This document shows positions 8,769-16,039 of a stretch of 64,000 nucleotides of DNA, in pieces. Where the stretch lies: assembly GCA_963755695.1 (NCBI GenBank), contig CAVWLB010000003.1, forward strand, positions 124,001 through 188,000, read 5' to 3'. This stretch comes from QHWT01 sp963755695. GTDB lineage: Bacteria; Acidobacteriota; Vicinamibacteria; Vicinamibacterales; 2-12-FULL-66-21. Numbering within the stretch: the stretch's first letter is position 1; the number at the start of each line of letters is the position of its first letter. Under the pieces are notes generated by a model that was given only the letters and a program-made list of their open reading frames with translations, did no database searches and had not been told where the DNA came from. The translations under genes and the position numbers were made by a program.

Positions 8769-9430
8769 TACTTCGCTCCGGGTTTGCCGAGCTCGGCGGC
8801 GACGCGCTTCAAGTCGGCCACGAAACGCTTCATCTCCGCCCGGCGGCTGTCGTCGTCGGGCGCTCGAAGAATCGATGAGGGATGCACCGTCGCGGTGACC
8901 CGCGCCGCGATGGGCGAGCGCACGAACGTGCCGCGCTGCTCGGACACCTTGAATCCACGTCCAAGAAGTGCCTGCGCAGCCGTAGCGCCAAGCAGCACCA
9001 GCACCCGCGGCTTCACCAGCGCGATCTCGGTCTCGAGCCATGGACGGCAGGCGGCAATCTCCGCGGAATTGGGCTTGGCATGGATGCGGCGCTTGCCGCG
9101 CGGCTCCCACTTGAAGTGCTTCACCACGTTGGTCACGTAAACGATGCCGCGATCAATCCCCGCCTCCACGAGCGCACGATCGAGGAGTTTCCCGGCCGGA
9201 CCGACGAACGGCTGACCCGCAAGATCTTCCGCGTCGCCCGGCTGCTCCCCGACCATCATCACTTCCGCCCGGCGCGGCCCTTCGCCGAACACGGTCTGCG
9301 TGCCGCGCTTGTAGAGGTCACACGCCCGACACTCTCGCGCTGCATCGCGCACCGTCTTCAGACTCGGACGACCGGGAATCAGGTCCGGAACGGGAGGCCC
9401 GTCGCCCCCCGCATCATTGCGCTTGGCCAT
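8768..9430 (-). CDS. udgX: Uracil-DNA glycosylase of the UdgX type
   Basis: A 220-residue family-4-related uracil-DNA glycosylase. Motif A is GEQPGD at residues 61-66, motif B is HPSSILR at 183-189, and Cys34, Cys37 and Cys128 are candidate 4Fe-4S ligands. The decisive feature is the loop KRRIH at 113-117. In UdgX, characterised from Mycobacterium smegmatis, the loop histidine forms a covalent bond with the abasic site after uracil removal, so the enzyme stays locked on DNA. The same chemistry is expected here. The gene overlaps queG by 17 bases and algH by one, so it is translated within that operon. A frame-perfect ORF. Confidence 0.87.
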   Translation of the reverse strand: MAKRNDAGGDGPPVPDLIPGRPSLKTVRDAARECRACDLYKRGTQTVFGEGPRRAEVMMVGEQPGDAEDLAGQPFVGPAGKLLDRALVEAGIDRGIVYVTNVVKHFKWEPRGKRRIHAKPNSAEIAACRPWLETEIALVKPRVLVLLGATAAQALLGRGFKVSEQRGTFVRSPIAARVTATVHPSSILRAPDDDSRRAEMKRFVADLKRVAAELGKPGAK

Positions 9431-10460
9431 GATGGGCCTTCGCCCAGTCCACGTGCTCGACGACGAGCGGGTCGTCGCAGGACGGCTCGTGCACCTCGTC
9501 GAACGCGGCGAGAGTGTCCGAGTCGCCGATCGCCCCGGCGCACACCGCGATGTTCCGGCGAAGACGCCTCACGCCGGCACGGGTCATCGCGCTTTCCTTG
9601 AGAGCCGCCCGGAGGTCCCGATCGGGCGTCCGCCAGAGCTCGTCGAGCGTGCGATTGTCGAACGTCGCGCGCGGCAGCCACGCCGACTCGCTCGGCTCAG
9701 CCACCGCCGCACGCAGGTTCCACGGACACACTTCCTGGCAGATGTCGCACCCGTATGCATGCGAGCCGAGGTCCACCCGCTGACGCTCGGGGATCGCGCC
9801 TCTCGTCTCAATGGTGAGATACGACAGGCACCTGGTTGCATCGAGAACATATGGTTCGAGAATGGCTCCCGTCGGGCACGCTTCGATACACAGCGTGCAC
9901 GTGCCGCATTGATCCAGTGAGGGCGTGTCGGGTTCGAGCGGCAGGCTGCAAATGATCTCGGATAGAAACACCCACGAGCCAAGTTCAGGATTGATCAGGC
10001 ACGTGTTCCGGCCGATCCAGCCAAGTCCCGCGTACTGCGCATACACACGCTCCTGGACTGGGCCGGTGTCGACGTAGGCGCGCGCTTCGAGGTCGAGGCC
10101 GCACCGCTCACGCATCCACCCGACTAGCGCCTCCATGCGCTGCTGGATCACCGCATGATAGTCGTCGCCCCACGCGTAGCGCGCGATCAGAGCGGTCGCG
10201 GGATCGGCAATCTCGGTCGAATAGGGGCGCTCGACGTTGTAGACGGTACCGAGCGCAATCACCGACTGCGCTGACGGCATCACGGCGCGGACGTCCGATC
10301 GACGTTCGGCGGTTCGATGGAGATAGTGCATGTCGCCGGCGTAGCCGCGTGCGAGCCACTCCTGCAGGAAGGCGAGCTCGGTGAATCCGGCGGCGGGCGC
10401 GATTCCACAGAGATCGAACCCCAGCTCAGCTGCCTTCTGCTTCACTTCGGAGGAGGTCAC
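9414..10460 (-). CDS. queG: Epoxyqueuosine reductase
   Basis: A 348-residue QueG. This cobalamin- and Fe-S-dependent enzyme reduces epoxyqueuosine to queuosine at the wobble position of tRNAs with GUN anticodons. It has the N-terminal cobalamin domain, the YVDTGP segment, and two 4Fe-4S clusters: CGTCTLCIEACPTGAI and, further on, CDICQEVCPW. The length matches the family. The start is a GTG at 10460 (MTSSEVKQKA). The gene is first in a three-gene overlapping operon with udgX and algH. Other queuosine genes are not in the window. Confidence 0.93.
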   Translation of the reverse strand: MTSSEVKQKAAELGFDLCGIAPAAGFTELAFLQEWLARGYAGDMHYLHRTAERRSDVRAVMPSAQSVIALGTVYNVERPYSTEIADPATALIARYAWGDDYHAVIQQRMEALVGWMRERCGLDLEARAYVDTGPVQERVYAQYAGLGWIGRNTCLINPELGSWVFLSEIICSLPLEPDTPSLDQCGTCTLCIEACPTGAILEPYVLDATRCLSYLTIETRGAIPERQRVDLGSHAYGCDICQEVCPWNLRAAVAEPSESAWLPRATFDNRTLDELWRTPDRDLRAALKESAMTRAGVRRLRRNIAVCAGAIGDSDTLAAFDEVHEPSCDDPLVVEHVDWAKAHHGQAQ

Positions 10461-10473
10461 TCTCTAATTATAA

Positions 10474-10597
10474 GTTCGGGGTCCGAGGTTCGAGGTCCGA
10501 GGTTCCAGGTTCGAGGTCCGAAATCCGAGGTTCGAGATCCGAGGTTCGAGATCCGAGGTTGGAGGTCCGACGTCGGAAGGCCGAGGTCCGAGGTGCG
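10474..10597. repeat. Tandem GGTTCGAGGTCCGA-word repeat
   Basis: About 120 bases of degenerate 7-8-base words (GAGGTCC, GAGGTTC, GAGATCC) in the divergent gap between queG and the TPR gene. It encodes nothing plausible in any frame. It is likely the 5' leader or promoter region of both genes. It uses a different word family from the AT-rich repeats. Confidence 0.7.
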
Positions 10598-10664
10598 GCT
10601 TGCCGCGCCGAAGCCGCGAAGTGGCGAAGGCCTAAGCCGCGCGCGTGCTAGATTGAGATCATCC

Positions 10665-11675
10665 GTGCAGGCTGTTTCAATCGTGGCTGTGGTCGTGTGC
10701 GTGTTGTGCACCGGCAGAAGTGTGCTCTTCGCGCAAGAGGCCGCATCCTCAGAGTACCGCGATCTTGCCGGCCTCTACCGCACGGCGCCGGACGAAGCCG
10801 TCGCGCGATTGGTACATCTCGCACCGGCGGCGCGTGCCGCGGCGATGAAGGGCGAGTGGACGTGGGACGATCTCGCGGCGGCTGCGATGCTCGAGACAGA
10901 CGCCGGGGTCACCAGCGTTCGGCCGGGCGACTCCGCCGGCGCGCCGTACCTGGATTCGGCCGAGCGGCTGCTCCTGCGTGGCCTTCAGGCCGCGCCGCAA
11001 CAGATCGCCTTCGTGCTGCGCTGGTATCGTGGCGTTGCTGCCGTGCTCCGGCTCAATGGAGCCCTCACCGCGGCGCAGGCCATCGACCGCCGTCGATGGG
11101 ATCTGGCGATGCATCAACCGCAGTTCGGGCGCGCGCTCGATGTGCTTGCCAGCGGGATCGCCTCCGAGTACGCCGGATGCGTCGATGGGAACACGTCGAA
11201 GGGCGATCCGCGCCAGTTCGCCTCGGCAGCGCACGACTTCACTGAAGCGCTGAAGATCGATCCCGGCCTGCTCGAAGCCGCGCTGCATCTGGGCCGCATT
11301 CGCATGCTCGAAGGAGATGCCGCAGAGGCGCGAGCGGCGTTTCAACGCGCCGCTTCGTCACCGTCGCGCTCCACTGCCTATCTCGCGAATCTGTTCCTCG
11401 GGTCCCTGGCAGAGAGAAACTCGGCCTGGGACGAAGCGGAGCGCCACTATCGAGACGCCCAATCGATCCTTCCAGTCGGTCAGGCGGCTGCGCTGTCGCT
11501 GGCGGCGTTGCTCGATCGGCGGGGCTTCGCGGACGACTCGGCCGAGGCGATTGCCTCGATGTTCGAACGGACGGCGCTCCGGCAGATCGCAGATCCCTGG
11601 TGGGCCTACTTCAACGCGCTCGGGCGGGACCCGGACGTCATCCTGCGCGCGCTGCGCACGGAGGTGAGCCGGTGA
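10665..11675 (+). CDS. Secreted TPR-like protein
   Basis: About 336 residues. The open frame extends far upstream over queG, but the signal peptide (VSIVAVVVCVLCTGRSVLFAQ) fixes the start at a GTG at 10665 or a TTG at 10653. The mature part is alpha-helical with tetratricopeptide-like helix pairs (ALKIDPGLLEAALHLGRIRMLEGDAAEA and SAWDEAERHYRDAQSILP). Its stop overlaps the start of the VWA gene (GTGA), so the two are translationally coupled and presumably act together in the periplasm. The partner and exact role are unknown. Confidence 0.75.
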   Translation: MQAVSIVAVVVCVLCTGRSVLFAQEAASSEYRDLAGLYRTAPDEAVARLVHLAPAARAAAMKGEWTWDDLAAAAMLETDAGVTSVRPGDSAGAPYLDSAERLLLRGLQAAPQQIAFVLRWYRGVAAVLRLNGALTAAQAIDRRRWDLAMHQPQFGRALDVLASGIASEYAGCVDGNTSKGDPRQFASAAHDFTEALKIDPGLLEAALHLGRIRMLEGDAAEARAAFQRAASSPSRSTAYLANLFLGSLAERNSAWDEAERHYRDAQSILPVGQAAALSLAALLDRRGFADDSAEAIASMFERTALRQIADPWWAYFNALGRDPDVILRALRTEVSR

Positions 11676-12580
11676 GACTGGCGATCTGGCTGTGCGCGGC
11701 ACTGACCGCGGCCGGCGGATCGATGCAGACCTTCAGGACCGACGTGGACGCGGTCCGCGTCGACGTTCTCGTGACCGATCGGAACCGGCCGATCGCCGGA
11801 CTCTCGAAGAGCGATTTCGTCCTGCGCGACAACGGCGTCGAGCAGCGCATCGACAGCATCAGCATGGAGGAAGTGCCGTTCAGCATGCTGCTGGCGCTCG
11901 ATACCAGCAGCAGCCTGAGCGGTCCGGGGCTGGCCGATCTGAAGCAGGCCGCTCGGACGGCAGTGAGCGCGCTGCGCAGCACCGACCGCGCTTCGGTCGT
12001 GACATTCTCCGACGTGCTGCGGCGCCGGGCGCCATGGAATCCGAACAACCCGGCGCTCGCGGCGGCGATCGATGCGACGCAAGCCTCCGGCCCGACCGCA
12101 CTCTTTGATGCCGCGTTTGCTGCGCTCTCGGCGCGCGATCCGCTGCCTGGCCGGCGCGGACTGATCGTCCTCTTCACCGACGGCGACGACACCTCGAGCT
12201 GGCTTCCCTCCGGCACGGTACTCGACAGGAGCTCGCGCACGGACGCGGTCGTCTACGTCGTCACGACCGTGCTTCCATCCTCGTCACCGGATCGGCGGCT
12301 GTACTATCGGTCCGGCATCCGCCTGACGCCCGACATCGACACCGTCGATCGATCGAGCTTCCTCCGCGAGATCGCCGACAGGACCGGCGGCGATCTACTG
12401 ATCACCGACACCAAGGGGCTACCGGCAACGTTCGAGCGGATCGTGGGCGAGTTCCGCCGGCGATATCTGGTGAGCTACATGCCGTCAGGTGTCGAGGCCG
12501 GCGGATGGCACGAGATCGATGTGACGCTGAAGAACCATCGCGGAAAGGTCACCGCGCGGCGGGGATATCAGAGACAGTAA
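11672..12580 (+). CDS. Secreted VWFA-domain protein (acidobacterial type)
   Basis: A 302-residue protein with a GTG start inside the previous stop codon and a short signal peptide (LAIWLCAALTAAGG). An N-terminal beta segment (VDAVRVDVLVTDRNRPIAGLSKSDF) leads to a von Willebrand A domain with the MIDAS motif DTSSS near residue 78, a distal FTDGDD, and a C-terminal beta domain (FRRRYLVSYMPSG). VWA domains bind metal and proteins. This architecture, VWA following 'GLSKSDFVLRDNG', is widespread in Acidobacteria and of unknown function. It is coupled to the upstream TPR protein. Confidence 0.85.
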   Translation: MRLAIWLCAALTAAGGSMQTFRTDVDAVRVDVLVTDRNRPIAGLSKSDFVLRDNGVEQRIDSISMEEVPFSMLLALDTSSSLSGPGLADLKQAARTAVSALRSTDRASVVTFSDVLRRRAPWNPNNPALAAAIDATQASGPTALFDAAFAALSARDPLPGRRGLIVLFTDGDDTSSWLPSGTVLDRSSRTDAVVYVVTTVLPSSSPDRRLYYRSGIRLTPDIDTVDRSSFLREIADRTGGDLLITDTKGLPATFERIVGEFRRRYLVSYMPSGVEAGGWHEIDVTLKNHRGKVTARRGYQRQ

Positions 12581-12587
12581 ATTTGGT

Positions 12588-12661
12588 GATTTGGTAATTG
12601 GTGATTTGGTAATTGGTGATTTGGTAATTGGTGATTTGGTAATTGGTGATTGGTAATTGGT
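12588..12661 (+). repeat. Perfect 15-bp tandem repeat
   Basis: Four exact copies of GATTTGGTAATTGGT (starting 12588, 12603, 12618, 12633) and a fifth one base shorter (12648). This is the cleanest example of the AT-rich intergenic words. It follows the VWA stop directly and is partly mirrored in reverse complement at 12724-12762. Confidence 0.9.
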
Positions 12662-12688
12662 CATGGATGATTTGGTGACCTGCCAGCC

Positions 12689-12723
12689 GTGCTCAACGTA
12701 CGCAAGGCGCGTGCGTTGAGCAC
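12689..12723. terminator. Strong hairpin between convergent genes
   Basis: GTGCTCAACGTACGC (12689-12703) and GCGTGCGTTGAGCAC (12709-12723) pair at 14 of 15 positions around a five-base loop. It lies between the convergent VWA and TonB-receptor genes, nested inside the AT-rich word repeats. It is likely a bidirectional transcription terminator; there is no classic U-run. Confidence 0.65.
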
Positions 12724-12762
12724 CCAAATCACCAAATGTCCGAATCACCACATCACCAATTG
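12724..12762. repeat. Reverse-complement arm of the GATTTGGTGATT repeats
   Basis: CCCAAATCACCAAATG, AATCACCAC and ATCACCAATT are reverse complements of the words left of the central hairpin. The whole 12588-12762 spacer is therefore one long imperfect inverted repeat. Confidence 0.7.
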
Positions 12763-12763
12763 A

Positions 12764-15688
12764 TCAGAACTCGTACCTCACGCCAATGCGGATCTGGCGC
12801 GGCGTTTCGAGCTGCGACAGGTTGAAGCGCGTCGGCTGACCGAAGTCCGGGTTGACCACCAGAAAGGTCGTCTCGGTATTTGGATCGAAGTCGAGCGGGA
12901 TCTGGCGGTTGAACAGGTTGAAGACGTCGGCGAGCACCACGATGTGCTGGCGATCGCTCAGCTTCAGCCGGTAATCGGCATGGACGCTCGTATCGTACTG
13001 GACGGGCGTGCGGGTCTCCAGACCGTCGACGGTCTGGAAGCCCGCGCCTCGAACCGTCGTCGGAATCTCGCCCGGGGTGTCGTAAACCGGATTCGCCGCG
13101 AGCGAGGTCAGCGGCTTGCCCGATGTCGCCAGGAAGCCGACGCCCACGTTGATGCCGTCATTGAACGAATAGCTGCCGTAGGCCTTGACCTGCTGCGGGC
13201 GATCGAGCGGAAGCGGTCCCTCGCCGAGCGCACCGAGGAAACGAACGTCACCGCTGAACCCGAACTGGGGTACGCCGATCGCCGTGTAGCTCGGGTCGTT
13301 GGTCGGAAAGTCGAACAGCGACGTGATGCCGGGATCCGACTGGCCGTTGTCATCGCGGAAGAAACCCTCATAAGTCCCGCGCAGGCGCGAGTATCGGTAC
13401 GACGCCTGAAGCGTCCAATGGTTCGCGTAGCGCTTGTCGGCGGTCAACTCCACTGCGTTGTAGGTGTGCACCGGCTGTTCGAACGACGCGCCCAGATTGC
13501 CGGATACCGGTGTATTGGGACCCGGGTTGGTCAGGATGTAGTTGACGTTCTCGGTGCCCGGCAGCCCGAGCTCGAAGGCGACGATCGGAAACTGCTGCAC
13601 GTCTTCGAGCACTCTTGGAATGTCGCGATGGATGTAGCGCACGCCCACGTTCAGTCCGGGTGCCGCCTCGTACTCGAACCCTCCGAGCGCCTCGTTGACG
13701 TACATCGCCTTCAGGTTGGGATCGATCTGATCCGCCGAGGTACCTTGCTGCAGGAAGTGCGCGGTCGTCCCGGCAGCGAGCGTGCCGTCCGGAATCGGCT
13801 CCGTCAGGTTCGCGTCGAAGTAGTCGGCACGGCTGACGGTGGCGTCGGTCGAGAGGGACCGGGCGGCCAGGTCGTTCGGCATTCGGGTGTAGAACCAGCC
13901 CCAGCTGCCGTAGAGCTTCATCTTGTCGTGGTTGGTTGGATCCCACGTCACGCCGATCCGCGGCGCCCACTCGTTACCGAGCGACAGATCCGCGACCGTT
14001 CCGGTCAGGTGCTGATGCTCGTAACGCAGACCCGGATTGATCGTCAGCCCGGGCAGCGGCTTCCAGCTGTCCTGGACGAAGAAGCTGACGTAGTTCTGGG
14101 TCGTGTCGTGCACGTTGCTCGTATTCGCCCGCACCACGCGGAAGATCTGCCCGAACTGCGGATCCGGCAGGACCACGATCTCGGCGCCGGTCGTCGTCTG
14201 CTGGCCGTTGGGAAGCGTGAAGGTGGGACCGGTGCGGTTGAACGTATCCAGGTAGTCGAGGTGTTCGGCGTCGAGCCCGTAGCGAATCTGGTGGCGGCCC
14301 AGGATGTTGGTCACCTTGCCGCCGTATTGCCAGTTCGTGCCCCTGGTCTGCACCTCGTAGAACCCGATGCCTCCCGAGGGCTGGTGCGGCGTCACCGTCT
14401 CGTCGGTCACCGACCACTGATTGACCGACGGCGTCTCGACGAGGTTGTTCTCGGCACGGGCAAACGATCCTTCGAACAGCCACCGTGCGCCGCGTGCTCC
14501 CTCGTATCGCGCCGACTGATTGTTGCCGCCGTAGGTCAGGCTGCTGTATGCCGCCCGATCCGGATTGAGCAGCGCGCTAGACCGCTGCGGACCCAGATCG
14601 CCGGTGGCGGGATCGCCGAACAGCGAGACGTCCAGATGTTGCATGCCGCCCATCTGCCAGGTCAGCTTCGCCGCGTAGGGGACGATGGTGCGATCTTGCG
14701 GAACGGGTCCCAGACTGGCCAGCGGAAAACCTGTCGGGGCGACGTAATCGGTGCGATTCTTCTGAGGATCGACGGCGCCGAAGAAGAACAGCTTGTTCGC
14801 GACGATCGGGCCGCCGGCTTCCGCGCCGGCGTCCCCTTGGCTCGTGCCGTTCACGTTGACCGTTCCATTCGTCGTCTGAACCTGCGTGTAGCTGCTCTCC
14901 AAGCCGTCGGGGCGAGAGTAGCCGAACAGACTGCCCCGCAGCTGATTGGTGCCGCTCTTGGTGATCACATTCACCATGCCACCGGACGCCTGGCCGTACT
15001 CCGCTTCGTACCCGCCGGTCTTGATTTGCTGGGCCTTGATGAAGTCGAACGGCAGACCGTTGCCAAGCGTGCCGAACATGATCGAGTACGACCCGAGCGC
15101 GCCGAATCCTCCGTTCGTGATGTTCACGCCATCGACGACATAGCTGTTCTCGAGGCCGCTGCCACCAGCGATTGACGGATTCGCCTGGCCGACCTGTCCG
15201 CCGCTGCTGACGCCGGGGGCGAGGTACAGCGAGTCACTGAACCGCCGGCCCACAGGCACGCGACTGAGGAAATCGCTGTCGAGCGTAGCGCCGGCCGTCG
15301 TGCTCGACGTGTCGATCACCGGAGTCTGGGCCGTCACCTGCACGCTCTCGGTCATGTTGCCGACGGCCATCGGCAGCGTCAGGTCGACGCGCTGGCCGAG
15401 ACGCACCTGGATATCTTTGCGATCGATGGTGCGAAACCCGGTCAGCGTCACCTTCACTTCGTATTGGCCGGGAACCAGAAATGGCGCAAAGAATTTTCCA
15501 TTCGAGTCGCTGGTGAAACTATGGCTGCCCTGCGGCGAAATCACCTCGACGGTGGCGCCTGGCACCGCCAGATTCTGCGCGTCGACCACGGTGCCGGCAA
15601 TCGATCCGGTCGTGTTCTCCTGCGCAGCAACCGCGGCGCCTCCTGCAGAGATCAGCAGGAGGGCAAAGGCGAACTGCAAACGCTTCAT
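12764..15688 (-). CDS. TonB-dependent receptor with carboxypeptidase-regulatory-like domain (Oar-like)
   Basis: A 974-residue outer-membrane receptor. ATG 15688 gives a good signal peptide (FALLLISAGGAAVAAQ); the frame is open further upstream but that part is implausible. Residues about 27-110 form a carboxypeptidase regulatory-like beta domain (GSIAGTVVDAQNLAVPGATV). The plug domain follows (DSDFLSRVPVGRRFSDSLYLAPGV; GYEAEYGQASGGMVNVITKSGTN). The rest is a large beta-barrel ending in the aromatic outer-membrane signal IRIGVRYEF. Acidobacteria carry many such receptors, thought to import large organic ligands with TonB energy; the ligand is unknown. The gene is monocistronic, with a 351-base upstream space. 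Confidence 0.92.
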   Translation of the reverse strand: MKRLQFAFALLLISAGGAAVAAQENTTGSIAGTVVDAQNLAVPGATVEVISPQGSHSFTSDSNGKFFAPFLVPGQYEVKVTLTGFRTIDRKDIQVRLGQRVDLTLPMAVGNMTESVQVTAQTPVIDTSSTTAGATLDSDFLSRVPVGRRFSDSLYLAPGVSSGGQVGQANPSIAGGSGLENSYVVDGVNITNGGFGALGSYSIMFGTLGNGLPFDFIKAQQIKTGGYEAEYGQASGGMVNVITKSGTNQLRGSLFGYSRPDGLESSYTQVQTTNGTVNVNGTSQGDAGAEAGGPIVANKLFFFGAVDPQKNRTDYVAPTGFPLASLGPVPQDRTIVPYAAKLTWQMGGMQHLDVSLFGDPATGDLGPQRSSALLNPDRAAYSSLTYGGNNQSARYEGARGARWLFEGSFARAENNLVETPSVNQWSVTDETVTPHQPSGGIGFYEVQTRGTNWQYGGKVTNILGRHQIRYGLDAEHLDYLDTFNRTGPTFTLPNGQQTTTGAEIVVLPDPQFGQIFRVVRANTSNVHDTTQNYVSFFVQDSWKPLPGLTINPGLRYEHQHLTGTVADLSLGNEWAPRIGVTWDPTNHDKMKLYGSWGWFYTRMPNDLAARSLSTDATVSRADYFDANLTEPIPDGTLAAGTTAHFLQQGTSADQIDPNLKAMYVNEALGGFEYEAAPGLNVGVRYIHRDIPRVLEDVQQFPIVAFELGLPGTENVNYILTNPGPNTPVSGNLGASFEQPVHTYNAVELTADKRYANHWTLQASYRYSRLRGTYEGFFRDDNGQSDPGITSLFDFPTNDPSYTAIGVPQFGFSGDVRFLGALGEGPLPLDRPQQVKAYGSYSFNDGINVGVGFLATSGKPLTSLAANPVYDTPGEIPTTVRGAGFQTVDGLETRTPVQYDTSVHADYRLKLSDRQHIVVLADVFNLFNRQIPLDFDPNTETTFLVVNPDFGQPTRFNLSQLETPRQIRIGVRYEF

Positions 15689-16039
15689 CACTTCCCCTTC
15701 CGATCGACTCCGGCGGCGCGGCCGTTCGATCCTTGCTGGGGGCAAATGAGTGCGCTCCTCCCGGGTTGCGCCGCCTCTGGGGAACGCAATGCGTATACCA
15801 GCGGTTCTTTCGCGCGAATTGCCGATAAACATCGATTGAGTTGAAAGCGAACGGTGCGGCGGTCGGGGCGAAACTGCGCGGCGGGGCAAGACGGCAGCGG
15901 GTCCTAGACAGCGCAGCCTTTCAGTCCTGCGCGGATCGACCAGGTCGAAAGCGCTGTGCTACGACGGTCATCACGTGGCGCAGCGCTCGCGCGCTGCTCG
16001 TGTCGAGTACAGCTGGAGTGATGCTACGTCCCGACGATC
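15689..16039. other. 351-bp intergenic region upstream of the TonB receptor
   Basis: It lies between the receptor start and the aconitase stop; both genes are on the minus strand. No coding frame is convincing. On the minus strand GTATAC at 15793-15798 could serve as part of a -10 element for the receptor, but I see no good -35 partner. Nothing else was recognised. Confidence 0.4.

Noticed and set aside
10317..10664. N-terminal extension of the TPR protein upstream of 10665
   Set aside because: It would overlap queG and the repeat region, and it would bury the obvious signal peptide inside the protein.
12588..12762. CRISPR array
   Set aside because: The copies are 15 bp and directly adjacent with no unique spacers, and no cas genes are in the window.
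12944..15175. A 743-codon open frame on the plus strand opposite the TonB receptor
   Set aside because: It is an antisense frame of a clear receptor gene; its composition is Arg/Val-rich shadow translation with no recognisable domain.
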